A stretch of DNA of 37,897 bases from Actinomycetes bacterium (GTDB lineage Bacteria > Actinomycetota > Acidimicrobiia > Acidimicrobiales > Palsa-688). Where the stretch lies: assembly GCA_021787035.1 (NCBI GenBank), contig JAJYMM010000010.1, positions 1-37,897 on the forward strand. Reading direction: 5' to 3'. Below are positions 15,362-23,156 of this stretch, piece after piece. Position 1 is the stretch's first letter. Each line of letters begins with the position of its first letter. Both the position numbers and the translations under genes were made by a program. Under the pieces are notes generated by a model. The model was given only the letters and a program-made list of their open reading frames with translations. It searched no databases and was not told where the DNA came from.

Positions 15362-16100
15362 ATGGGCGACGACAAAGCATAAGAAAGGGGCGTTGGATGC
15401 GGCCCGGGGGAAGCTCTTCGCCAAGCTCATACGCCAGGTCGAAGTGGCGGCGCGCGAAGGCGGTGGCGACCCCGAGGCGAACCCGACGCTTCGGACCATG
15501 TTCCAAAAAGCCCGTGATGCGTCAGTGCCTCTCGACACGATCGAACGGGCCATCAAGCGTGGGACGGGCGAGCTCGAAGGCGTCCACTACGAGCCCATCA
15601 ACTACGAGGGCTACGCTCCGTGTGGAGTTGCCGTGATAGTCGAGTGCCTAACCGACAACCGAAACCGTGCTAGTGCCGAGATCCGTGCCATTTTCACCAA
15701 GAACGGCGGCTCGATGGCGGAACCTGGTTCCGTCGCCTGGCAGTTCGAACGAAAAGGTATCGTGAACGTCGCCAATGGCGCCGGTGTGGACGAGGACGAG
15801 CTCACATTGGTGGCGGCTGATGCTGGCGCAGAGGACGTCCGCGACATCGGTGACGGCTGGGAGGTCGTGACACCGCCTTCGGCCCTGGCGGTGGTGCGTT
15901 CGGCGATCGAGTCGAGGGGCTGGAAGGTCGCGAGCTCCGAGCTCATCATGCAGCCGTCACAGACCGTCCCGATCCAAAGTGAAAACGACGCCCGAAAGGT
16001 CCTGAGGCTGGTCGACCTGCTGGACGAGCACGATGACGTTCAAAATGTGTACGCAAACTTCGATATCCCCGATTCAGTACTGGAGCTTGTGGCGGTCTAG
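15345..16100 (+). CDS. yebC: YebC/PmpR-family protein
   Basis: This 251-residue protein starts [23 protein letters not shown] (conserved MSGHSKW start), with [67 protein letters not shown] and the C-terminal [21 protein letters not shown], all typical. The family was annotated as transcriptional regulators; recent work on family members links them to relief of ribosome stalling. It is commonly found just before ruvC-ruvA-ruvB, as here. A Shine-Dalgarno GAAAGGA precedes the ATG. The gap to ruvC is 49 bases and carries a separate promoter and LexA box, so ruvCAB can be induced independently of yebC. Confidence 0.96.
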   Translation: [251 protein letters not shown]

Positions 16101-16131
16101 CAAGGGGATCCACCACTTTCGGAATGGGCAG

Positions 16132-16140
16132 TGCTAAAGT
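16132..16140 (+). promoter_or_regulatory. Extended -10 promoter (TGCTAAAGT) for ruvC
   Basis: TGC-TAAAGT matches the extended -10 form TGN-TANNNT. Transcription would begin near 16147, so the message would have almost no leader before the ATG at 16150. The LexA box covers the predicted start point. Confidence 0.45.
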
Positions 16141-16158
16141 CACGAACTAATGTTCGTG
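16141..16158. promoter_or_regulatory. LexA (SOS) box overlapping the ruvC start codon
   Basis: CACGAAC-TAAT-GTTCGTG is a perfect inverted repeat with seven-base arms and contains GAAC-N4-GTTC, the core of the actinobacterial LexA site. The ruvC ATG (16150-16152) lies inside it. LexA bound here would block the transcription start directly. Confidence 0.85.
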
Positions 16159-16665
16159 CTCGGTATCGACCCGGGCCTGTCGCGTTGCGGGTACGGGGCT
16201 GTGCGCCAGGAAGGTGCGCAGCCAGTGGCCGTCGTGTCGGGCGTGCTCACCACGCCGCCTGCGGCTGCCCTTGAGGGGCGCCTGGCGCAGCTTTACAGGG
16301 AGCTGCGCCAGCTCCTGGAGCGGCTTTCGCCAGACGTCGTCGTGGTCGAGCGCGTTCTTTTCCAGGCCAATGTCAAGACGGCGATGTCGGTCGGCCAGGC
16401 GAGCGGGCTGGCGCTCGCGGCAGCGGGCGAGCTCGGCGTGGCGGTCGTCCAGTACAGCCCCAACGAGGTGAAGCAGGCCGTCACGGGCTGGGGTGGCGCC
16501 GGCAAGGCGCAGGTCCAGCGGATGGTCCAAGCGCTCCTCGACCTTCCCGAGATCCCCTCGCCTCCGGACCGGGCCGATGCGCTCGCACTGGCGCTTTGCC
16601 ACCTGGCGAGTGCCCCGTTTGCCATGGCGGCCGCCAAAGCTCTAGCTGCGGGTGCGGCCCAGTGA
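16150..16665 (+). CDS. ruvC: Crossover junction endodeoxyribonuclease RuvC
   Basis: RuvC cuts Holliday junctions on RuvAB-bound DNA. The protein has 171 residues. Active-site elements are FVLGIDPGLSRCGYG (first Asp), VVVVERVLF (Glu) and PPDRADALALALCH (final Asp pair). SVGQASGLALAAAG and YSPNEVKQAVTGWGGAGKAQV are also typical. There is no Shine-Dalgarno before the ATG, and the first codons are part of the LexA box, so residues 1-3 (MFV) are set by an operator sequence. The stop overlaps the GTG of ruvA (GTGA). Confidence 0.97.
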   Translation: MFVLGIDPGLSRCGYGAVRQEGAQPVAVVSGVLTTPPAAALEGRLAQLYRELRQLLERLSPDVVVVERVLFQANVKTAMSVGQASGLALAAAGELGVAVVQYSPNEVKQAVTGWGGAGKAQVQRMVQALLDLPEIPSPPDRADALALALCHLASAPFAMAAAKALAAGAAQ

Positions 16666-17366
16666 TCGGGTCGCTCAGAGGCACCCTGCTCGAGCGCGTG
16701 CTGCGCTCTGATCACCAAACGGAGCTGTTGGTCGAGGTGGGCGGGGTCGGCTACCGGGTGTTCGTGCCGGCAGGTGTTGCGGGGCGCGCTGGAGAGCTGG
16801 GAGGGCCAAGCTTCCTTTGGGTCCATACCCACGTGCGCGAGGACGCCCTCGTCCTCTACGGGTTCCCCTCGCGAGAGGAGCGGGACTGTTTTGAGCTTCT
16901 TCTCGGGGCACGCGGGGTAGGCCCTGCGGTGGCGGTCGCGGTGTTGTCGGTCCTCACCCCGGCCTCACTGCGACGGGCTGTCTTGGGCGGGGAGGCCGAC
17001 GCCCTGACGCTCGCGCCCGGCATCGGCAACAAGACGGCAGCTCGGCTGGTGCTCGAGCTTGCTCCTCGCTTCGAAGCCGCCCCGTGGGTGGGCACGAGTG
17101 AGGCTGGGGCAGCTGGACGGGCCCCCGGTGAGGGAGAGCCGGTAGTGGCAAGCGGCACTGCACGCGACGGCGCGATCGGGGGCGGCGCGCCTCATGAGGC
17201 GAGCGCCGCCGACCGAGCGGTTCGCCGTGAGGAGGTGAGGGCCGCGCTAACGTCGCTCGGCTACGGTGCCGACGAGGTGAGGGCCGCACTTGCGAGGCTG
17301 CCCCTCGAAGGGCTGGCGGAGGACCTCTTGCGCCACGCGCTCCGAGAGCTGGCCGGTAGCCGGTGA
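16662..17366 (+). CDS. ruvA: Holliday junction branch migration protein RuvA
   Basis: RuvA binds the four-way junction and loads the RuvB motor. The GTG at 16662 overlaps the ruvC stop and starts the family pattern [11 protein letters not shown]. Domain I (about 1-62) includes [11 protein letters not shown] and [13 protein letters not shown]. Domain II has the helix-hairpin-helix elements [19 protein letters not shown] and [20 protein letters not shown] longer-than-usual linker of about 45 low-complexity residues ([18 protein letters not shown] onward) precedes domain III ([22 protein letters not shown]), which contacts RuvB. The total of 234 residues is about 30 above average because of this linker. 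The stop overlaps the ruvB GTG. Confidence 0.96.
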   Translation: MIGSLRGTLLERVLRSDHQTELLVEVGGVGYRVFVPAGVAGRAGELGGPSFLWVHTHVREDALVLYGFPSREERDCFELLLGARGVGPAVAVAVLSVLTPASLRRAVLGGEADALTLAPGIGNKTAARLVLELAPRFEAAPWVGTSEAGAAGRAPGEGEPVVASGTARDGAIGGGAPHEASAADRAVRREEVRAALTSLGYGADEVRAALARLPLEGLAEDLLRHALRELAGSR

Positions 17367-18439
17367 GCACAGGGGGCGACGGAGGGGCCCGCCTTTTGGC
17401 GCCGTCCGCCGACGCAGCCGAGGAGATCGAGGAGCCGACGCTTCGGCCTCGACGGCTATCAGAGTTCGTTGGCCAGGCTCAGCTGAAAGAGCACCTGTCC
17501 ATAATGCTCGAGGCGGCGCGCAGGCGCGGCGAGCCGGTCGACCACATGCTGTTCGCTGGGCCGCCGGGACTCGGCAAGACTTCTCTGGCGGGCATCGTGG
17601 CCAACGAGATGCAAGCAGGCTTCCGCGTGACCTCGGGCCCAGCGCTTGTGCGGGCGGGCGACTTGGCCGCGCTTCTCACCAACTTGACCGAAGGCGACGT
17701 GCTCTTCGTGGACGAGATCCACCGCCTCGCCCGCCCTGTAGAGGAGATCCTTTACCCGGCCATGGAGGACTTCCAGCTCGACGTCGTCCTGGGCAAAGGG
17801 CCGGCTGCGAGGTCGCTTCGCCTCGACCTACCACGTTTCACCTTGGTTGGGGCGACGACGCGGACGGGGCTTATAACGGGGCCTCTTCGCGACCGCTTTG
17901 GTTTCGTCGCCCGCCTCGATTACTACGAGGCAGGCGAGCTCGAGACGATCGTCCGGCGTTCTGCGGGGCTGCTCGGAGCGCGGTTGGACGATGGCGGCGG
18001 GGTCGAGATAGCCAAGCGCTCGCGGGGCACACCGCGCCTCGCGAACAGGCTTTTGAAGCGCGTGCGCGACTACGCGGAGGTCCGGGGCGACGGCACGATC
18101 GACCGGCAGGTGGCCATGGCCGGGCTTGAGCTCTTCCAGGTCGATGAGCTCGGCCTCGACAAGGTCGACCGGGCGATCTTGGAGGCGACATGCTTGCGCT
18201 TCGGGGGTGGCCCGGTTGGGCTGAGCACCCTCGCAGTGGCCGTCAGCGAAGCGCCCGAGACCGTTGAAGATGTCTACGAACCCTTCTTGTTGCAGCTCGG
18301 GATGTTGATGCGGACGCCGAGGGGGCGAGTGGCGATGCCGGCGGCGTACGAGCACCTCGGGCTGCCTGCGCCGGCCGCCGGCGTGGGCGGGTTTCCCGCT
18401 GGGGCGGCCGGGGACTCCCCGATCAGCCTCTGGGGCTAG
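17363..18439 (+). CDS. ruvB: Holliday junction branch migration helicase RuvB
   Basis: RuvB is the AAA+ motor that drives branch migration. It has 358 residues and starts at a GTG overlapping the ruvA stop. Motifs seen: [33 protein letters not shown] (Walker A), [10 protein letters not shown] (Walker B), [20 protein letters not shown] (sensor 1 and arginine finger), [20 protein letters not shown] (sensor 2), and the C-terminal winged helix around [16 protein letters not shown] and [18 protein letters not shown]. The last 30 residues are Gly/Ala-rich and not conserved. Both upstream junctions are GTGA overlaps, so ruvCAB is one tightly coupled SOS operon. Confidence 0.97.
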   Translation: MSTGGDGGARLLAPSADAAEEIEEPTLRPRRLSEFVGQAQLKEHLSIMLEAARRRGEPVDHMLFAGPPGLGKTSLAGIVANEMQAGFRVTSGPALVRAGDLAALLTNLTEGDVLFVDEIHRLARPVEEILYPAMEDFQLDVVLGKGPAARSLRLDLPRFTLVGATTRTGLITGPLRDRFGFVARLDYYEAGELETIVRRSAGLLGARLDDGGGVEIAKRSRGTPRLANRLLKRVRDYAEVRGDGTIDRQVAMAGLELFQVDELGLDKVDRAILEATCLRFGGGPVGLSTLAVAVSEAPETVEDVYEPFLLQLGMLMRTPRGRVAMPAAYEHLGLPAPAAGVGGFPAGAAGDSPISLWG

Positions 18440-18499
18440 CTGCAATTGCTGGCCAGGCAATAACGACGTTTGCGCCAGGCAGTCGCCTTCTGGCGAGCG

Positions 18500-18640
18500 C
18501 GCTGTACAAAAAACGGGCACATGTCAATCTGAAAACGGCACATCCATGCGTATTTGGTCCGAAAGCGGCCATGTTGGTGAACCATGTGGCATTCGCAGAC
18601 GCAGATCACTGAGATTCTTGCGCGCGCCCAGCCCGGCGGT
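18500..18640 (+). mobile_element. Possible insertion-sequence end remnant (IS21-like terminal repeats)
   Basis: This stretch between ruvB and the galactanase gene has clearly lower GC than its surroundings. It contains an imperfect direct repeat, TCTGAAAACGGCACATC (about 18528-18544) and GTCCGAAAGCGGCCATG (about 18557-18573), spaced about 29 bases apart. A short reading frame then starts MWHSQTQITEILARA and soon runs into GC-rich sequence. Multiple terminal repeats before a transposase start are typical of IS21-type ends. No full transposase and no second end are present. The family assignment is by pattern only. Confidence 0.4.
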
Positions 18641-18663
18641 ACCGACCGCGCCGGTGGTACGAG

Positions 18664-18698
18664 CCGCACCGGCCGCCACTACAGGACGGCCGGTGCGG
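18664..18698. terminator. Strong 12-bp-stem hairpin downstream of the galactanase gene
   Basis: CCGCACCGGCCG (18664-18675) pairs perfectly with CGGCCGGTGCGG (18687-18698) around an 11-base loop. It lies 16 bases past the stop of the minus-strand galactanase gene. It has no T-run, as is common for terminators in high-GC actinobacteria. Confidence 0.6.
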
Positions 18699-18713
18699 TC
18701 CTTGCCGTCGGGG

Positions 18714-20657
18714 TCAGGGGGTCACACAGGGTACTTGGTACGGGTCGTAGCTGGCGCAAGTGCTGACAGGGTTTTGGAATATCGCCACCGACGGGAGCGC
18801 GCGGCCCTGGAAGTCGAAGAGGGTCATGTTGTCGTCCGGGGTCCCGGCAGGGCTTGCGTTGGGCGCCCAGTTGACGCCTGGGATCCACTCGGGTTCCCAC
18901 CACAAGACGCCGGCACCCAAGCCGTTGGGCGCCGCCGCGAGTATTGACATCTCGTCGTTGACGAACGAGATCTGGCCGCCTGGGCTCGCCGGGTAGCCGT
19001 CTATCAGCTGGCTTGATTGCCAGGTGTCGTTGCCGAGGGCGTCGCCGTTGGCAAGGGTCCAGGCGTACTCGGTTTCTGCGAGGACGATCGGTTTGCCGAC
19101 CGTCGTGGCGAGGTTGTCCACGGTCGCGCGCATCCCCGAAAGCGAGCCCTGGTAGAGCGGGTAGTAGGAAAGCGCGACGATGTCGAAGGGCACGCCGTAC
19201 TTTTGGAGCTGCTGGTAAAAGTACTGCGACTTCTCTGTGTCGTTGGCACCATAGGGCGTTTCACCGCCACCTAGGTCAGTATGAATGGCGACCAGGAGCC
19301 TGTGCCCAGGCGGGTTGCCGGCTTGGGCGCCTGCGATGCCCGCCTTCAGGAGTTGGGTGAAGTTGCCCCAGCCGGTCGCGGAAGTGTTGCCAGTCCAGTC
19401 GAGGTAGCCCCCCTGGCCGGGCGTGCCGGTGCAGCCGAAGTTCGGCCAGTCGCCCGCCGGCGCCTTGTCGTAGGACCAGAGCATCCCGTTCGTCACCTCG
19501 TTGCCGACCGAGACTATGTCGACGGGCGTTCCCTGGGCCGCGAAGGCAGAAACCACCTGTTGCGTGTAGGACTCGACCTTTTGGGTTAGGGCCGGGAAGG
19601 TGTCCGGCCAACCCGCCGGGATGCACTGCTTGCCCGGGTCGGCCCAGAAGTCCGAGTACATGATGTCGAGGTAGAGCTTCAGCCCCGCTCGTTTCACCGT
19701 ACGTGCCAGTGCGAGGTCCGTCTGGAGGCTGCTGTAGCCGGAAGGGGGGTTGACCCAAAGGCGAAGGCGCACAACGTTGGCACCGTGGTTGGCGAGAATA
19801 TCAATCGGGTTGGCCGTCACGCCGTTATCGCTGAAGGTGTTGCCGGCGGCAAGTTCCTGGGCGGTGAAGGACATGTCAGCGCCGAGCATCATGTGGGCGG
19901 CGGCGGGATCGGGCCCGAAAAGCCTGAACTCACCGACGCAAACAGGTGCGGCCCCGCTGTCCCAGATCGTGAGCTGTGCGTAGCGGACAGGGACCGTGGC
20001 GCCCGAGTTGGCGTACCCCTGCCCCCCAAAGCCGTTGCCCCCAAAGCCGTTGCCCCCAAAGCCGTTGCCCCCAAAGCCGTTGTCGCGGCCGGGGAAACCG
20101 TGCCCACGGGGCCCGGCACCAGAAATGGGTATGTACATGGGGTTGCCTGGGTCGAGCGCAAGGCTCTGCGCGCCCGCTACCTGCTGCCAGTCACCTGGCT
20201 GAGTTGCCACCGATATCGCCGCCCTCGCTGACGAGCTCGAATTTTCGAGCGTTACCCCGAAGCCGCTCAGCTCGTGTACTTGGCCCAAGTCCACCGTGAG
20301 GGTGTCAGGCCAGGTGTTCGTACACCAAGAGGTTGCAGCGTCGCCGTCGATGGCATTCGCGGGAGGACTTCCTGGCTGCGAAGACTGCGCAGTGGCCGTG
20401 CCAGTTAGCGCCCAGTTGATGGTCGGCACATCATTGCCCTGCACCTGGGCGACCACCCGCGAACCTGGGTGTTGGGCATTGGGGGCGCCGCGCTGCTCGG
20501 CTGCGGCCGGCGTAGCGAACGCTGCCACCAGTGCCACCAGGATCGCGAGCGGCGCCGTTGCCGCTCGCAACCCAAGGTGTCGATGGGGCGGCCACGCCCG
20601 GCCGTGGCCGGGCGTGGCCCCTGTCACTTGAGAGACCTCTGCTGCAGAGCGCGTCAT
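18714..20657 (-). CDS. Secreted GH53 endo-beta-1,4-galactanase with F5/8-type C domain
   Basis: The enzyme should cut beta-1,4-galactan side chains of plant pectin outside the cell. From the ATG at 20657 it has 647 residues. They comprise a signal peptide (about 1-53, ending ATPAAAEQ), a discoidin/F5-8 type C carbohydrate-binding domain (about 75-250), and a GH53 catalytic domain (about 255-640) starting MLGADMSFTAQELAAG. GH53 features are VVRLRLWVNP, LYLDIMYSDFWADPGKQ, VSVGNEVTNGMLW with the acid/base glutamate near residue 387, and VLAETEYAW with the nucleophile near residue 528. A (GFGGN)4 loop lies within the binding domain. The longer frame to 20717 would run through the operator palindrome, so I reject that start. 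Control by a LacI-type sugar repressor is likely. A GH53 gene in an otherwise housekeeping region suggests acquisition. Confidence 0.9.
   Translation of the reverse strand: MTRSAAEVSQVTGATPGHGRAWPPHRHLGLRAATAPLAILVALVAAFATPAAAEQRGAPNAQHPGSRVVAQVQGNDVPTINWALTGTATAQSSQPGSPPANAIDGDAATSWCTNTWPDTLTVDLGQVHELSGFGVTLENSSSSARAAISVATQPGDWQQVAGAQSLALDPGNPMYIPISGAGPRGHGFPGRDNGFGGNGFGGNGFGGNGFGGQGYANSGATVPVRYAQLTIWDSGAAPVCVGEFRLFGPDPAAAHMMLGADMSFTAQELAAGNTFSDNGVTANPIDILANHGANVVRLRLWVNPPSGYSSLQTDLALARTVKRAGLKLYLDIMYSDFWADPGKQCIPAGWPDTFPALTQKVESYTQQVVSAFAAQGTPVDIVSVGNEVTNGMLWSYDKAPAGDWPNFGCTGTPGQGGYLDWTGNTSATGWGNFTQLLKAGIAGAQAGNPPGHRLLVAIHTDLGGGETPYGANDTEKSQYFYQQLQKYGVPFDIVALSYYPLYQGSLSGMRATVDNLATTVGKPIVLAETEYAWTLANGDALGNDTWQSSQLIDGYPASPGGQISFVNDEMSILAAAPNGLGAGVLWWEPEWIPGVNWAPNASPAGTPDDNMTLFDFQGRALPSVAIFQNPVSTCASYDPYQVPCVTP
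20023..20082 (-). repeat. Four perfect 15-bp tandem units inside the galactanase gene
   Basis: CCCCCAAAGCCGTTG is repeated at 20023, 20038, 20053 and 20068. On the coding strand it encodes GFGGN-type pentapeptides. Confidence 0.95.
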
Positions 20658-20695
20658 CGCGACCACCCGTCCCCTTTCTCCCCCCGTTCGCCATC

Positions 20696-20715
20696 GGATG
20701 GGAGCGCTCCCATCC
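20696..20715. promoter_or_regulatory. Perfect palindrome matching CebR/CelR-type LacI-family operator
   Basis: GGATGGGAGCGCTCCCATCC is a 20-base perfect palindrome. Its centre, TGGGAGCGCTCCCA (20699-20712), equals the site bound by CebR of Streptomyces and CelR of Thermobifida, which respond to cellobiose. It lies 39-58 bases upstream of the galactanase ATG at 20657, in the promoter position. The repressor gene is not in the window. Confidence 0.85.
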
Positions 20716-20795
20716 AAGCGAGAAAGTTAGCAGGAATGTGCGCCTAGCGCAACAGGTGCCGGTTGGCCAGTACGATCTTGCAGCGGACAGAGGCC

Positions 20796-21977
20796 ATGGA
20801 AGTTCCCGACTACAACCTCCCGGAGGAGGCAATCGCGCAGTCGCCGGCGGAGCCGCGTGACTCCGCCCGCCTCCTCAACGCGCTGGCCGAGCCGCCTGAG
20901 CACCTGCGTGTCAGGGACCTACCCCGCCTGGTCGATGATGGCGACGTGTTGGTGGTCAACACCTCTCGGGTGGTTCCCGCCCGACTTCTGCTGCGCAAAG
21001 AGACTGGCGGTGCGGCAGAGGTGCTCCTGCTCGAGGCGCTGCCAGGTCGCCGCGGCGCGTGGGAGGCGATGGTGCGGCCGGGCCGGCGCTTGCCACCCGG
21101 GACCGTCTTGTGGGCGCCACCGGCGAGCGTCGAGAGCGCCAGCGCCGCACCTGCCAGCGCCGCACCTGCCAGCGCCGCACCTGCCAGCGCCGCACCTGCC
21201 AGCGCCGCACCTGCCGGCGTGGCCGAACCCGGTCCGCCCGAGGCCAGAGCAGCGGGGACAGGCCCCGTGCCCGCAAAGGCAGCCCCCGCGGCCCTCGTAG
21301 CGGTCATAGAAGTGGGGGAGCGCTTGCCTGGCGGTACGCGGGAGGTGAGGAGCCTCGTCGGGGACCTCTCCCGTTATGGAGAGCTCGCCTTGCCGCCTTA
21401 CATCCACGAACCCCTGTACGACCCGGAGCGCTACCAGACGGTGTATTCCGAACGTCCGGGCAGCGTCGCCGCGCCTACGGCGGGCCTCCACCTGACCCCG
21501 GCGCTTCTAGCGGCCTGCAGGGAGCGGGGTGCGAACATCTTGGCCGTTGACCTCGCCGTCGGCCCAGGGACCTTCAAGCCGATCAAGGCGGGCCAGGTCG
21601 AAGACCACGAGATGCACTCGGAGCGCTATGTCGTGCCCGAGGCCACTTGGTCCGCGTGCCAGGAGGCCAAGAAGCGCGGGGGGCGCGTGGTGGCGGTGGG
21701 CACGACGAGCGTCCGGGCCCTGGAATCGGCCGCGTCAACGGGCGCCCTCGAGGGGAGGACCGAGCTCTTCATACGCCCCGGTCACCCTTTCTCAGTGGTC
21801 GACGTCCTGATGACGAACTTTCACCAACCGAGGAGCACTCTGCTCGTCCTACTAGAGGCGTTCGCCGGCGAGCGCTGGCGGGACCTGTACGCGCTGGCCC
21901 TGCGTGAGGGCTACCGCTTCCTCTCCTTTGGCGACGCAATGGTCGTCGCTCGCGATGTTCGAGCTACAAGCTGCTGA
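20796..21977 (+). CDS. queA: S-adenosylmethionine:tRNA ribosyltransferase-isomerase QueA
   Basis: QueA adds the cyclopentane ring to tRNA-bound preQ1 using S-adenosylmethionine. The ATG at 20796 gives 393 residues. Motifs: YNLPEEAIAQSPAEPRDSARLL, GDVLVVNTSRVVPARLL, GGAAEVLLLEAL, YGELALPPYI, DPERYQTVYSERPGSVAAPTAGLHLTP (as DPERYQTVYSERPGS and VAAPTAGLHLTP), VGPGTFKPIKA and TNFHQPRSTLLVLLEAF. The protein is about 45 residues longer than E. coli QueA because of a Pro/Ala/Ser insertion at about residues 110-165, including five 15-bp repeats, on the small beta domain. A TACGAT box at 20771 would give a short leader. tgt overlaps the 3' end by 23 bases. Other queuosine synthesis genes are not here. 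Confidence 0.95.
   Translation: MEVPDYNLPEEAIAQSPAEPRDSARLLNALAEPPEHLRVRDLPRLVDDGDVLVVNTSRVVPARLLLRKETGGAAEVLLLEALPGRRGAWEAMVRPGRRLPPGTVLWAPPASVESASAAPASAAPASAAPASAAPASAAPAGVAEPGPPEARAAGTGPVPAKAAPAALVAVIEVGERLPGGTREVRSLVGDLSRYGELALPPYIHEPLYDPERYQTVYSERPGSVAAPTAGLHLTPALLAACRERGANILAVDLAVGPGTFKPIKAGQVEDHEMHSERYVVPEATWSACQEAKKRGGRVVAVGTTSVRALESAASTGALEGRTELFIRPGHPFSVVDVLMTNFHQPRSTLLVLLEAFAGERWRDLYALALREGYRFLSFGDAMVVARDVRATSC
21138..21212 (+). repeat. Five perfect 15-bp tandem units inside queA
   Basis: GCCAGCGCCGCACCT is repeated five times at 21138-21212 and followed by a decayed copy. It encodes (ASAAP)5 in frame. Confidence 0.95.
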
Positions 21978-23079
21978 CGGGGCGGCCCGGGCTGGCTTCG
22001 TGGTTACGCCGAGGGGCCGCATCCGCACCCCCTGCTTCATGCCGGTCGGCTCGCGAGGGGCCGTGCGGCTCCTTTCGGCTGACGACCTGGACCACCTTGG
22101 TGCAGAGGTCGTCTTGGCCAACACCTACCACTTGATGCTGCGCCCGGGCGCCAAGGTCGTGGAAGCCCTCGGTGGCCTCCACGGCTTCTCCGGCTGGCAG
22201 GGGCATTTTCTCACCGATTCCGGCGGCTACCAGGTGATGTCGCTGCCTTGCTCGGTTGACGACAAGGGAGTGGACTTCCGTTCGGCCTACGACGGCTCGT
22301 CGCAGCGGCTCACGCCTGAAGACGCCGTCCGAGCCCAAGAGGCCCTCGGCTCGGACATCGCCATGGTGCTGGACGTCTGTGTCGCGCTGCCAGCTCCGCG
22401 CTCGGCCGTCGAAGAGGCCGGGGAGCGCACGCTGGCCTGGGCCGGACGCTCGCTCGCCGCCCGCAGCCGCCCCGACCAGTTGCTCTTCGGGATCGTACAG
22501 GGAGGCACCGAGCCGGATCTCCGTGAGAGATATGCGGAGCGCCTGGGCCAGATGGGCTTCGACGGCTACGGGATCGGAGGGCTCTCTGTCGGGGAGGCAC
22601 CCGCCGAGACGCTGGCCGCACTGTCCAGAGCGATCGCGCCCTTACCAGTGGCGAGACCTCGCTACCTGATGGGCGTCGGCGACCCTTACCTGCTGGTACG
22701 GGCCGTTGGACTTGGGGTCGACATGTTCGACTGCGTGCTCCCCACTCGTCTTGGGCGCCACGGGACTGCCCTCACAGCGGCCGGGAAGGTCGCCGTCAAG
22801 GCGGCTCGCTATGGCGCAGATGCCGGCCCTGTTGACCCAACCTGCGCTTGCCCCGTATGCCGCCGCCACAGCCGAGGGTACCTGCGGCACCTTTTCAACG
22901 TGGGTGAACCGAGCGCGGGCCGGCTGCTCAGCCTGCACAACCTGGCCTGGCTATTGGCCCTGGCGGGACGGGCCCGCGAAGCGGTGCTTGCCGGTACCTT
23001 TGGAGAACTAGAGGCCGAGGTCGCCGCTCGCTGGGCACCTGAGAGGGCCGCGCTTCGCAGTGCCGGCCCGAGCGGCTAG
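21955..23079 (+). CDS. tgt: tRNA-guanine transglycosylase
   Basis: Tgt swaps guanine 34 for preQ1 in GUN tRNAs, the step before QueA. The ATG at 21955 gives FELQAADGAARAGFVVTPRG and 374 residues, the family length. Motifs: IRTPCFMPVGSRGAVR, VVLANTYHLMLRPG, GHFLTDSGGYQVMSL (Asp), LFGIVQGGTEPDLRE, GYGIGGLSVGE, PRYLMGVGDP, VDMFDCVLPTRLGRHG (nucleophile Asp) and the zinc site CACPVCRRHSRGYLRHL with the later His in SLHNL. Overlap with queA indicates coupled expression. Most actinobacteria with Tgt and QueA also need preQ1 made or imported; that route is not seen here. Confidence 0.96.
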   Translation: MFELQAADGAARAGFVVTPRGRIRTPCFMPVGSRGAVRLLSADDLDHLGAEVVLANTYHLMLRPGAKVVEALGGLHGFSGWQGHFLTDSGGYQVMSLPCSVDDKGVDFRSAYDGSSQRLTPEDAVRAQEALGSDIAMVLDVCVALPAPRSAVEEAGERTLAWAGRSLAARSRPDQLLFGIVQGGTEPDLRERYAERLGQMGFDGYGIGGLSVGEAPAETLAALSRAIAPLPVARPRYLMGVGDPYLLVRAVGLGVDMFDCVLPTRLGRHGTALTAAGKVAVKAARYGADAGPVDPTCACPVCRRHSRGYLRHLFNVGEPSAGRLLSLHNLAWLLALAGRAREAVLAGTFGELEAEVAARWAPERAALRSAGPSG

Positions 23080-23156
23080 GCTGAGGGTGCTTATGTCAGG
23101 CTCCCAAGCCAAGGGGCCGAGCTACTGTTGCGGTGCCCAGACGGCACGGAGTTCAC

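Noticed and set aside
20658..20717. Upstream start for the galactanase at 20717
   Set aside because: It would put the operator palindrome and promoter in the coding sequence. ATG 20657 leads straight to a signal peptide.
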